64,000 bases of DNA from Sutcliffiella horikoshii DSM 8719 (GTDB lineage: Bacteria; Bacillota; Bacilli; Bacillales; Bacillaceae_I): positions 62,001 through 126,000 of the forward strand of contig LQXN01000059.1 in assembly GCA_001648575.1 (NCBI GenBank), given 5' to 3'. Position numbers and translations under genes: made by a program. Shown here in pieces: positions 33,625 through 41,250 of this stretch; within the stretch, counting starts at the first letter, position 1; each line of letters opens with the position of its first letter. The notes below the pieces were generated by a model that did not search any database, was not told the origin of the DNA, and worked only from the letters and a program-made list of their open reading frames with translations.

Positions 33625-35664
33625 TCAATCGTTGTCATCCCGGTCTTTCTTCTTGCCGCGATCTTTCTTTTTCTCTTCTTTTTTCTTTTTTTCTTTCTTC
33701 TCATCTTTTTTCTTTTGTTCTTTTTTACTTTGCTGTTCTTGCTCCCGCTTATTCTCATCCTTCTTCACAGTGTCCTTCTTATTTTGAAGGTTTGCAGGCA
33801 AGTTGAACGATTCTACCGGTTCCCCATCCAAGGCTTCACTGACGACCTGTTGAAACACCTTGGCTGATGGACTCCCGGCACCAGAAATGATTGGGAGTAC
33901 ATTTTCAGAAGACTCTTTATCAAATCCTATCCAGAATGCCCCGACAATCTGAGGGGTGTATCCAACAAACCATTGGTTGGATGTAGCACCATGGTTATTG
34001 TCACTTGTTTGGGTGGATCCAGTTTTTCCAGCTACTTCACGCCCCTCTATGATGGCGTTCTTTCCGCTGCCTTCTTCCACGACACCTTTGAGCATGAAAT
34101 TCATTTTCTCTACCGTTTCTTCTGAAAAGACCCGTTCTTTTTCTTCTTCGAATGACGCCACTTCTTTTCCAGTAACTGTCTCAATCTTTACAATTGCATG
34201 TGATTCGATGATTTCCCCATTATTGGCATAGACCGAATAAGCTTCTGCCATATGTTTAGGAGATACACCGTAAAATCCACCTAAAGCTATATTCCCTAAT
34301 GTTCTATCTTCTTTCTCATCAACCGGGAGATAGAGCTTCTTTGCTGCATCCATCCCTTTTTGAATCCCCATATCATAAAGCAGGGATACAGCAGGGATAT
34401 TATAGGAATTCAACACTGCATCATACATCGAGACTTCGCCGCGAAAATCCAATGTGTGGTTCTGTGGAGTATATTCCCCGAATTCCGTAGGGGAGTCGTT
34501 CAGCATGTCATTAACATCATATCCCTCTTCTAGAGCAGGGGAATAAACCAGTAATGGCTTGGCTGTTGACCCTGGCGGCTTTTTCAATCTGGATGCACGG
34601 TTGAAATTGCGGAACTCATAGTCCCTTCCGCCTATCATTCCAAGAATACCGCCTGATTTCGGATCAAGTAGAACCCCACTGCTTTGTGCAATCTCTCCGG
34701 TTGGAGCAGCCGGAAAGTTCTCTGGGTCAGCATATACCTTTTCAAGAGCTTCTTGCACTTTCGGCTCCAATGTCGTGTACACACGATACCCGCCTGCAAG
34801 CAACTCACTTTCACTGATGCCGTATATTCTTTCAGCTTCTTCAATTATGTAATCCGTAAAGCTGGGATACTTAGCTCTGTACGGATCAACGTGCCTTGAT
34901 TCGAGCCTCAGCTCTTCTTGTTTCGCCTCTTCCACTTCTTCTGCTGTAATAAAACCTTGTTTATGCATTAAAGAAAGCACAAGATTTCTGCGCTGAATCG
35001 AACGTTCCTCATTATTTAACGGAGATAAGGCAGATGGGGCTTTAATCACCCCGGCCAAGGTAGCAGCTTCTGCCAATGTGAGGTCATTTGGTTCCTTGGC
35101 AAAATAAACCGCTGCTGCCCGCTTTATTCCCCATGCACCTTCCCCAAAATAAATCTGATTGAGGTATAGACTGATAATCTGGTCCTTTGAATAAGATTTC
35201 TCCACCTTCTTCGCCAAAAAGAATTCATCTGTTTTCCTTTTCAAGGTTTTATCATGTGATAAAAAGACGTTTTTCGCCAATTGCTGGGTAATGGTGCTTC
35301 CACCTTGTACATAGCCCCCTGCCTTTACATTTGTAGTCAAGGCACGAACAGTTCCTATAAAATCAAAGCCATCATGCTCATAAAAACGCTGGTCCTCCAC
35401 CGCTACCACCGCCTGCTTGAGCACTTCCGGTATTTCATCTGATGGTACACCCTCTATTTGGTTGGAAGTGATCCTGCTTGCAACTTCCCCGTGACGATCA
35501 TAGATGACCGAGGACTGAGGGAGTGGGTCAGTCAAAGCACTTACATCCCGTGTATTAATATAAAATTGCATTCCTAACAATATAATTAAAGCCAATAAAC
35601 CTGCAATGAGCAGCAATGCCCTCAAGCTCACTCTACGTTTATGCTTACTTGCTCTTACAGCCAT
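33625..35664 (-). CDS. Class A penicillin-binding protein (PbpG/PBP1A type)
   Basis: The 679-residue bifunctional enzyme has a cytoplasmic basic start and one membrane anchor (residues 15-32). Its glycosyltransferase domain shows EDQRFYEHDGFD, QGGSTITQQLAKN and KVEKSYSKDQIISLYLNQIYFG. Its transpeptidase domain has the catalytic Ser in GSTAKPL (SxxK), SYN (SxN) and KTGST (KTG). The last 50 residues are an unstructured Lys/Glu/Asp-rich tail (KKEKKKKEEKKK). It polymerises and cross-links peptidoglycan. Size resembles sporulation-linked PbpG, but PbpF/PbpD cannot be excluded. Confidence 0.9.
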   Translation of the reverse strand: MAVRASKHKRRVSLRALLLIAGLLALIILLGMQFYINTRDVSALTDPLPQSSVIYDRHGEVASRITSNQIEGVPSDEIPEVLKQAVVAVEDQRFYEHDGFDFIGTVRALTTNVKAGGYVQGGSTITQQLAKNVFLSHDKTLKRKTDEFFLAKKVEKSYSKDQIISLYLNQIYFGEGAWGIKRAAAVYFAKEPNDLTLAEAATLAGVIKAPSALSPLNNEERSIQRRNLVLSLMHKQGFITAEEVEEAKQEELRLESRHVDPYRAKYPSFTDYIIEEAERIYGISESELLAGGYRVYTTLEPKVQEALEKVYADPENFPAAPTGEIAQSSGVLLDPKSGGILGMIGGRDYEFRNFNRASRLKKPPGSTAKPLLVYSPALEEGYDVNDMLNDSPTEFGEYTPQNHTLDFRGEVSMYDAVLNSYNIPAVSLLYDMGIQKGMDAAKKLYLPVDEKEDRTLGNIALGGFYGVSPKHMAEAYSVYANNGEIIESHAIVKIETVTGKEVASFEEEKERVFSEETVEKMNFMLKGVVEEGSGKNAIIEGREVAGKTGSTQTSDNNHGATSNQWFVGYTPQIVGAFWIGFDKESSENVLPIISGAGSPSAKVFQQVVSEALDGEPVESFNLPANLQNKKDTVKKDENKREQEQQSKKEQKKKDEKKEKKKKEEKKKDRGKKKDRDDND

Positions 35665-35956
35665 AAGAACCCCCTACTTTACCACAAAATATTCATAGTT
35701 ATTCGAAATGGACCTTTTCTTTTTTAGGGTAAGATGAATAAACATCTTCTGGATCCCTTAAGATTTAAAGGACATGTATATGTTGTATGATAGCATTCCT
35801 CTATCATATCTTAAACACTATTACATACCCTTTTGAATAAAAAGTGAACCCCTTTACTTATATTCGAAATTTTCCGCCTATAAATTCCCGCTTGACTCTA
35901 AATACCCCACACTTCTATAATGAGGAACAATTATCTAAAAAATACTCAAATAGAAC

Positions 35957-36026
35957 TACTCGTATAATCTTGGAGATATGGTCCATAAGTTTCTACCAAA
36001 CTACCGTAAAGAGTTTGACTACGAGA
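35957..36026 (+). promoter_or_regulatory. Purine riboswitch, guanine class, before adenine deaminase
   Basis: The aptamer reads CTCGTATAAT, P2 CTTGGA/TCCATAAG with loop GATATGG, TTTCTACC, P3 AAACT/AGTTT with CCGTAAA, and closes GACTACGAG. The C in GACTACG is the specificity base of guanine/hypoxanthine aptamers (adenine aptamers have T). GAGTTTGAC (36011-36019) can pair with GTCAAACTC (36061-36069), which blocks the terminator arm, so ligand binding should cause termination. Confidence 0.92.
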
Positions 36027-36063
36027 TATCCCATAGTTTAAAGTGTGGGAATTTTCTCTTGTC

Positions 36064-36100
36064 AAACTCCAAGTTATTGCTTGGAGTTTTATTTGTTTTG
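36064..36100 (+). terminator. Riboswitch terminator before adeC
   Basis: AAACTCCAAG pairs with CTTGGAGTTT around TTATTG, followed by TTATTTGTTTT, just ahead of the adeC ribosome site. Confidence 0.88.
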
Positions 36101-36111
36101 GAGGGAAAAGC

Positions 36112-37839
36112 ATGAGACGAAACTTGGAATCAATGATAAAAACTGCTGCAAAGCATACAATTGCAGATCTTGTAATCAAAAATGGAAGAATTATCGATGT
36201 TTTTAATCTGGAAATTATTGAAGAGGATCTTGCCATAAAGGACGGAATGATTGTAGGGATTGGAGATTATGAGGGAGTTGAAGTGGTAGATGCTAGGGGT
36301 GCTTTTATTTGTCCTGGACTTATAGACGGTCATGTTCATATGGAATCATCCATGATCCACCCCTTTTATTTTACTAGAACCATTTTATCTCATGGGGTTA
36401 CAACTATTATCACTGACCCTCATGAAATTGCAAACGTAAGCGGCATAAATGGAATACAATTTATGCTCGATGCAACAGAAGATGTTCCTGTTGATGTGTT
36501 TTTCATGCTGCCTTCTTGTGTACCTGCCACCTCATTCGAACATAATGGTGCAACCATTCAGGCCACTGATCTGGAGCCTTTTTATTCTCATGAAAGAGTA
36601 ATAGGATTAGCGGAAGTTATGGATTTTCCTGCAGTCCGTGACACAGATGAAAATATGATCGCTAAGATCGCTCAGGCTGTCAAGCATAATAAAAAGATTG
36701 ACGGACATGGAGCAGGACTTGCCGCTGCAGACTTAAATATATATGCCTCTGCCAAAATAAAGACAGACCATGAGTGTGTAACACCTCAAGAAGCTAAAGA
36801 ACGCATAAGACGGGGAATGTATGTAATGATGCGGGAAGGTTCGGTCGCAAAGGATGTCAAAGCCCTTCTTCCGCTGGTAAACGAGAAAAACGCTCGCCGC
36901 TTTCTCTTTTGCACAGATGACAAGCACCTTGATGATCTAGTGATTGAAGGAAGCATTGATCACAATATTCGCATTGCAATCGGAGAAGGACTTGATCCGT
37001 TAATTGCCATTCAAATTGCTACCTTGAATGCAGCTGAATGCTTTTCTCTTTCTGACAGAGGAGCAATTGCACCTGGATATCGCGCTGACTTCCTATTCAT
37101 AGAAGATCTTGAGAAATTTACGATAAAGGATATTTTTAAAGACGGCGTTAAGATGGAAAATAAATCCTCTATGAGTTTACCACACCATATTTCTGACAAT
37201 GTTTTGGGTTCAGTAAAATTAGCTACATTAACAAGTAATGATATAGAACTAAAGGTTTCAGAGGATAGACCATGTAACATAATTGAAATCATTCCAAATA
37301 GTCTTGTCACTCGCCATATTACTGAAATTGCTCCAGTGAAGCAGGGCAAGTTTGTTCCCAGTGTGGCAAGGGATCTTCTTAAACTGGCAGTTATAGAAAG
37401 ACATAAACAGACAGGGAATATCGGACTTGGTATCGTAAAAGGCTTCAAAATAAAGAACGGTGCCATTGCATCAACTGTTGCTCACGACTCTCACAACATT
37501 GTTAGCGTAGGAACAAATGATGAGGACATGTTGGTTGCTGTACGGACCCTTGAAGAAATGCAAGGCGGTCTGGTTGTGGTTAAAAACGGTAAAGTTCTAT
37601 CAAAATTGGCACTGCAAATTTCAGGCCTAATGGCGAGCTCACCAACTGAGTCAGTACTTCACTCTTTAAAAGAACTTCACCAAGCACTACATTTGCTCGG
37701 CAGCCAAACTACCTTCAATCCATTTGTTGCACTGTCTTTCTTAAGCCTTCCTGTCATCCCTGCTCTAAAGTTGACGGATACCGGCCTGTTTGATGTAACA
37801 CGATTTAACCATATTGACATTTCAGTAAAAACAAAATAG
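36112..37839 (+). CDS. adeC: Adenine deaminase
   Basis: The 575-residue amidohydrolase converts adenine to hypoxanthine and ammonia. It has the metal motif PGLIDGHVHMESSM (about residue 67), TIITDPHEIANVSG, KIDGHGAGLAAADL and CTDDKHLDDLV, and a C-terminal domain with VAHDSHNIVSVGTND, typical of bacterial Ade/AdeC. The ATG at 36112 with GGAGGG is used; the frame extends to 36043, but that part is the terminator. Control by a guanine-class switch implies repression by the hypoxanthine or guanine pool. No clear terminator follows. Confidence 0.94.
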   Translation: MRRNLESMIKTAAKHTIADLVIKNGRIIDVFNLEIIEEDLAIKDGMIVGIGDYEGVEVVDARGAFICPGLIDGHVHMESSMIHPFYFTRTILSHGVTTIITDPHEIANVSGINGIQFMLDATEDVPVDVFFMLPSCVPATSFEHNGATIQATDLEPFYSHERVIGLAEVMDFPAVRDTDENMIAKIAQAVKHNKKIDGHGAGLAAADLNIYASAKIKTDHECVTPQEAKERIRRGMYVMMREGSVAKDVKALLPLVNEKNARRFLFCTDDKHLDDLVIEGSIDHNIRIAIGEGLDPLIAIQIATLNAAECFSLSDRGAIAPGYRADFLFIEDLEKFTIKDIFKDGVKMENKSSMSLPHHISDNVLGSVKLATLTSNDIELKVSEDRPCNIIEIIPNSLVTRHITEIAPVKQGKFVPSVARDLLKLAVIERHKQTGNIGLGIVKGFKIKNGAIASTVAHDSHNIVSVGTNDEDMLVAVRTLEEMQGGLVVVKNGKVLSKLALQISGLMASSPTESVLHSLKELHQALHLLGSQTTFNPFVALSFLSLPVIPALKLTDTGLFDVTRFNHIDISVKTK

Positions 37840-37912
37840 AGGTTAATTCGTAGTAGCATTCACTTTTCTGGGGGTTTTGGTAAGGTAAAGTTTTTCTGCA
37901 TCCTTTTATCAC

Positions 37913-37937
37913 GTTTAAAAGTTGTGGCAGAGGGTAA
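37913..37937 (+). promoter_or_regulatory. Sigma-B-type promoter of the universal stress protein
   Basis: GTTTAA (37913-37918) and GGGTAA (37932-37937) are 13 bp apart, a near-perfect sigma-B pair (GTTTAA-N12-15-GGGTAT), about 50 bp upstream of a stress protein gene. Confidence 0.75.
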
Positions 37938-37990
37938 TTAATCTACAACATTAGAGTTAAACAAATCAATCGAAAAGGAGCAGATGCATA

Positions 37991-38506
37991 ATGGGACCTT
38001 TTAAAAATATAGTGATTGCCTATGACGGTTCACAGAGCAGCTTAAAAGCTGTGAAGATGGGTATCGACATGAAAAAGAACACGCAGGCCAATATAACCAT
38101 CCTTCATGTCCTTGAAGAAACTCCAGTTAACGTCCCCATCGAATCTACAAGACCGGATGCGGTACCTGCAGGCGGAATGGGTGGTATAGATGGATTGAAC
38201 ATTTACACAAATAATGTGAAAGGTCAGGTGCCATCACAAAAGCATGTAGCTACGAGAAATCACGATGGAACAGAACAATCATTAAATGAAATTCACGCTC
38301 TTCTATCCCAAGAAAGGGTGGAAGCACCTGTAGAGGTTTTGCAAGGCGATCCTGCCAAAACAATCTGCAATTTCGCGGATACGCAAGAATCAGATTTAAT
38401 CATCATTGGCAGCAGAGGCCTCGGGGGCTTAAAAAAGCTGATTTTAGGAAGTGTGAGCGATAAAGTAACCAACACCGCAAACTGTCCAGTCCTAATTGCC
38501 AAATGA
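37991..38506 (+). CDS. Universal stress protein (UspA family)
   Basis: The 171-residue protein has the Usp fold: strand 1 NIVIAYDGSQSSLKAVKMG and the ATP-binding signature GSRGLGGLKKLILGSVSDKV with terminal CPVLIAK. It is longer than usual because of a 40-residue Gly/Asn-rich insertion at about residues 53-92. GGAG precedes the ATG. The sigma-B-type promoter upstream fits induction by general stress. Its molecular role in Bacillus is unclear. Confidence 0.9.
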   Translation: MGPFKNIVIAYDGSQSSLKAVKMGIDMKKNTQANITILHVLEETPVNVPIESTRPDAVPAGGMGGIDGLNIYTNNVKGQVPSQKHVATRNHDGTEQSLNEIHALLSQERVEAPVEVLQGDPAKTICNFADTQESDLIIIGSRGLGGLKKLILGSVSDKVTNTANCPVLIAK

Positions 38507-38521
38507 ATCGTTTGAAGACAC

Positions 38522-38555
38522 AGCAGGCTCCACTATGGAGGCTGCTATTTTTTAT
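38522..38555 (+). terminator. usp terminator
   Basis: AGCAG and CTCC pair with GGAG and CTGCT across a short loop with one G-G mismatch, followed by ATTTTTTA. The rest of the gap to 38740 has no gene that I can support. Confidence 0.75.
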
Positions 38556-38742
38556 GAGTAAATATTTCATTCAGCGGTTTTATAGTAAGCTATCAGGCTG
38601 CTTAATTAACGATATTTACACAAAAAGAACGCCTCACCCCAAGCTCAATCTTCACCTCAAATGACTTTTTCCTTCTTATGAAGACCTTTCCTCTGCGCCT
38701 TTGACCTCAGCAAAGCTTTTTAGCATCCTGGTATTTCCGTTC

Positions 38743-38770
38743 ACCAACCTCTGGGCAAATGCATACCGTA
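38743..38770 (+). promoter_or_regulatory. Sigma-K/E-like promoter of the Pro/Gly-rich protein gene
   Basis: CATACCGTA (38762-38770) fits the mother-cell -10 CATANNNTA, with an ACC -35 core 16 bp upstream. The short consensus makes chance matches possible. Confidence 0.5.
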
Positions 38771-38799
38771 TATAGAACTTACTAGAAAGGAGAAATCCT

Positions 38800-39231
38800 A
38801 TGTATCCTTATCGTCAACTTAGTATCCCTCCATTCGGACCACCTCCTGGAGGTGGTCAGGGTCCTGGTTTTGGCCCTCCTCCCGGTGGCGGACAAGGGCC
38901 AGGTTTTGGACCGCCCGGGGGTGGACCTCCTGGTGGTGGTGGAGGACCGGGAAGCGGTCCGCCACCTGGGCCGCCACCATCCAGTCCACCGCCACAAACG
39001 GCAGCAAGTTTAAGCGGACCAGGTGGACCAACTGCATTCGCTGTTGACCCAGGAGCATTTTTCGGCTGCTTGTATCGCTTTACATGGGTAAGATTAAACA
39101 ATGGTGAACAATTTTGGTTCTATCCGACCTTTATCGGAAGAAGATCTGTCGCTGGTTATAGATGGTTTTTCTTTAGATGGGGGTACTTCGGAATAGATAC
39201 AAACCGCATTCGTTCTTTCCAATGTATTTAA
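38800..39231 (+). CDS. Pro/Gly-rich protein with aromatic C-terminal domain, probably spore-associated
   Basis: The 143-residue protein has a Gly-Pro-rich N-terminal half (repeats of GPGFGPPPGGGQ up to about residue 70) and a compact Trp/Phe/Arg-rich C-terminal domain, CLYRFTWVRLNNGEQFWFYP followed by GYRWFFFRWGYFGIDTNRI. Related proteins occur in spore formers, often mis-annotated as transporters; no transport feature is present. AAAGGAG precedes the ATG. A mother-cell-type promoter upstream supports a coat or crust role, which remains inference. Confidence 0.65.
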   Translation: MYPYRQLSIPPFGPPPGGGQGPGFGPPPGGGQGPGFGPPGGGPPGGGGGPGSGPPPGPPPSSPPPQTAASLSGPGGPTAFAVDPGAFFGCLYRFTWVRLNNGEQFWFYPTFIGRRSVAGYRWFFFRWGYFGIDTNRIRSFQCI

Positions 39232-39251
39232 TGACTCCCCATGGCACAATA

Positions 39252-39285
39252 AAACACACCACAAACGATGTGGTGTGTTTTTGTT
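39252..39285. terminator. Bidirectional terminator
   Basis: AAACACACCACA pairs perfectly with TGTGGTGTGTTT around AACGA, with TTTTG after it and AATAAA before it. It serves the convergent genes at 38800 and 39284. Confidence 0.85.
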
Positions 39286-39613
39286 ATCCTTGTATCCTTT
39301 TTGCTTCAATATTTACGTCTTCCTCTTTTTCCTTCATTTTATTGACCATGTTATGAAAGGCGCTCCATTTGGAAAGCTTATCAATCGCTTCCTGTTCTGA
39401 GTTCACGCCTGTCACTTTGAAGGTATTATCATTTACGGAAACTTCATAAGCAGGTTGTGCTGCTTTTTGCTCTTTCCTGTTCTTTTCACGCTCCATATGC
39501 CGGTTGATTCTCCGAACACTTTTAGCGTCTTTCTTCAGGTCTGAGCCCTCTTCTGCGTACTTGGCCTTTTCCATCAAAGTTTGATTTTTCTTTTTTAATG
39601 TATTTTCACCCAA
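39284..39613 (-). CDS. Charged hypothetical protein
   Basis: The 109-residue protein has a Lys/Glu/Arg-rich first half (KKDAKSVRRINRHMEREKNR) likely to be helical or coiled coil, and a second half (YEVSVNDNTFKVTGVNSEQE) with a small beta-rich pattern. It begins at a TTG behind GGAGGG, six bases upstream. I do not recognise it. It follows another small basic gene by 12 bp, so the two are probably co-transcribed. Confidence 0.55.
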   Translation of the reverse strand: MGENTLKKKNQTLMEKAKYAEEGSDLKKDAKSVRRINRHMEREKNRKEQKAAQPAYEVSVNDNTFKVTGVNSEQEAIDKLSKWSAFHNMVNKMKEKEEDVNIEAKRIQG

Positions 39614-39625
39614 GGTAGTCCCTCC

Positions 39626-39784
39626 TTATTGTTGTTGCTCTTTTGGTGTAGGTCGATGTGTATTGCTTTCAGCTCTTTGACGCGAGGCCACTAAACGATT
39701 TGTATGGCCTATGGCACGATGCTCTGATTGAGATTTAAAAAGAGCCTGCCTTTTCTCCAACTTAGCTTTCAACCGTTTTTTCAC
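39626..39784 (-). CDS. Small basic hypothetical protein
   Basis: A 52-residue, Arg/Lys/Gln-rich protein (KKRLKAKLEKRQALFKSQSE, ending TPKEQQQ) starts at a GTG (39784) with GAGGGAGG seven bases upstream. The annotated-length alternative from an ATG at 39811 has no ribosome site. No family is recognised; composition resembles small spore or nucleic acid-binding proteins. Confidence 0.5.
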   Translation of the reverse strand: MKKRLKAKLEKRQALFKSQSEHRAIGHTNRLVASRQRAESNTHRPTPKEQQQ

Positions 39785-39850
39785 ATCAATTCCTCCCTCA
39801 TCTCTTAACATATAAATACCCTAATTGTCCCAGTACAAAACCATGAAAGG

Positions 39851-39906
39851 TTGATTTCCCTTGGGTCGGATAGTATAATGACATCATCACCTAACGAACG
39901 GTAGGT
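39851..39906 (+). promoter_or_regulatory. Promoter and TetR-type operator of the SMR operon
   Basis: TTGATT (39851-39856) and TATAAT (39874-39879) are exactly 17 bp apart. An imperfect 18-bp palindrome, ACCTAACGAACGGTAGGT, lies at 39889-39906, over the likely transcription start, where an autorepressor would bind. Confidence 0.65.
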
Positions 39907-39938
39907 AGGTAGATGATTGAGCGAGGTGAAAGTTAACG

Positions 39939-40532
39939 ATGTCCATTTCTACATCAGAACAGATTAAGCAAAGCGCACTTCAGTTATTTGCACAAAAAGG
40001 ATACTTTGGAACTTCTTTGAATGATGTCGCAACAAAAGTAGGGATCAAGAAGCCTTCCCTGTATGCACATTTTAAGAATAAAGATGATTTGTATCTCTCT
40101 ATTCTCCATGAACTTATGGATACATTTAAAGAAAGTGTCAGCATTGATTCTTCAATAATGGAACAATATTCAACTAAAGACCTTTTGTATCTTTTCTTGA
40201 AAAACATGGTGGATTTTTGGAAGGATGAAACAATGGGTCTTTTGTATAAAAGGACTTTGCTTTTTCCTGAGGAACATTTTCGCTCTACCATACAAGAGCA
40301 ATTCCTTCAAACAGAAGCGCATACAACAGCTATCCTTAGGGAGATCATGGAAAAAGGGAAACGCAAACAGGAGATCTCTAATCAGCCCATCGAACCACTT
40401 ATTGATTCTTTTTATTGTTTGGTTGATGGCCTTTTTGTTCAACGTTTCTTCTATCCTTTACCTCAATATGACATGAAGGTCGAGCATGCCTTCACACATT
40501 TTTGGAAAGCAGCAGAGACAGGAGGAGAATAA
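39939..40532 (+). CDS. TetR-family repressor of the SMR pair
   Basis: The 197-residue protein has an N-terminal TetR helix-turn-helix, ALQLFAQKGYFGTSLNDVAT followed by KKPSLYAHFKNKDDLY (residues 12-55), and a helical ligand-binding C-terminal domain. GAGG precedes the ATG. Its stop is two bases before the first SMR gene, and a palindrome sits at its own promoter, so it very likely represses the whole operon and senses a compound that the SMR pair exports. The arrangement matches yvdT-yvdS-yvdR in B. subtilis. Confidence 0.85.
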   Translation: MSISTSEQIKQSALQLFAQKGYFGTSLNDVATKVGIKKPSLYAHFKNKDDLYLSILHELMDTFKESVSIDSSIMEQYSTKDLLYLFLKNMVDFWKDETMGLLYKRTLLFPEEHFRSTIQEQFLQTEAHTTAILREIMEKGKRKQEISNQPIEPLIDSFYCLVDGLFVQRFFYPLPQYDMKVEHAFTHFWKAAETGGE

Positions 40533-40534
40533 TC

Positions 40535-40885
40535 ATGCAATGGGTGTACATTTTTATCGCCGGCCTTTTAGAAATAATATGGGTTTTAGGCTTGAGATTT
40601 TCAGAAGGATTTACTGTTTTGGTACCAAGCATCGTCACCGTCATTACGTTGGCAATAAGTTTTTATCTGTTTTCTAAATCACTTAAATTTATCCCCATCG
40701 GGACGGCATATGCCATTTTCACTGGTTTTGGTGCTGCCGGTACTGCTGTTGTTGGAATATTGTTCTTTGGTGAATCTGCCGGTTTCTCCAAGTTATTTTT
40801 CATCAGTCTTATGTTAGTAGGGATTATTGGGTTAAAAATGACCACTCCTAATGAAGACAAAGAAATCTATGAGGAGGGGATTTAA
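40535..40885 (+). CDS. Small multidrug resistance (SMR) subunit 1
   Basis: The 116-residue four-helix membrane protein has the SMR pattern: Glu in GLLEIIWVLGLRFSEGF (essential Glu13-type residue), GTAYAIFTGFGAAGT and GIIGLKM. The ATG at 40535 has GGAGGA upstream. Paired SMR genes make heterodimers of opposite topology. The sequence is closer to the SugE/Gdx branch (guanidinium-type export) than to EmrE, judged by eye. Confidence 0.85.
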   Translation: MQWVYIFIAGLLEIIWVLGLRFSEGFTVLVPSIVTVITLAISFYLFSKSLKFIPIGTAYAIFTGFGAAGTAVVGILFFGESAGFSKLFFISLMLVGIIGLKMTTPNEDKEIYEEGI

Positions 40886-40886
40886 G

Positions 40887-41201
40887 ATGGCATGGATATT
40901 TCTAGCGATTGCAGGGGCTTGTGAAATCGGTGCGGTAGTATCATTAAAAATGGCCGATGGGTTCAAAAAGCTCATACCTTCCATCAGCTTTGCCGTGATC
41001 GGAATGTTAAGTTTTTATTTCCTATCGCTTGCCCTAAAAGAAATACCTATGGGCACCGCATATGCTGTTTGGACGGGAATCGGCTCTGCGGGTAGTGTAC
41101 TACTTGGGATGATTTTATTTAAAGAATCCAAGGAGAGAATACGACTTGTGTTGCTATCTCTGATTATCATCGGGGTGATTGGTTTGAAAATCACTCAATA
41201 A
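40887..41201 (+). CDS. Small multidrug resistance (SMR) subunit 2
   Basis: The 104-residue partner has IAGACEIGAVVSLKMADGFK with the essential Glu, GTAYAVWTGIGSAGSVLLGM and VIGLKI. It starts one base after the first SMR stop, with GGAGGGG inside the preceding gene. Loops differ in positive charge from subunit 1, as expected of an antiparallel heterodimer. Confidence 0.86.
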   Translation: MAWIFLAIAGACEIGAVVSLKMADGFKKLIPSISFAVIGMLSFYFLSLALKEIPMGTAYAVWTGIGSAGSVLLGMILFKESKERIRLVLLSLIIIGVIGLKITQ

Positions 41202-41207
41202 GCAAAA

Positions 41208-41246
41208 AAAAGCCATTCCGATCATGATGACCTGGAATGGCTTTAC
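41208..41246. terminator. Bidirectional terminator after the SMR operon
   Basis: AGCCATTCC pairs with GGAATGGCT; it is preceded by eight As (T-tract for the minus-strand gene at 41251) and followed by TTACC on the plus strand. Confidence 0.78.
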
Positions 41247-41250
41247 CTTC

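Noticed and set aside
38819-39101. Pro/Gly- or Arg/Ser-rich ORFs opposite the Pro/Gly-rich gene
   Set aside because: They mirror the low-complexity repeats of the plus-strand gene and lack ribosome sites.
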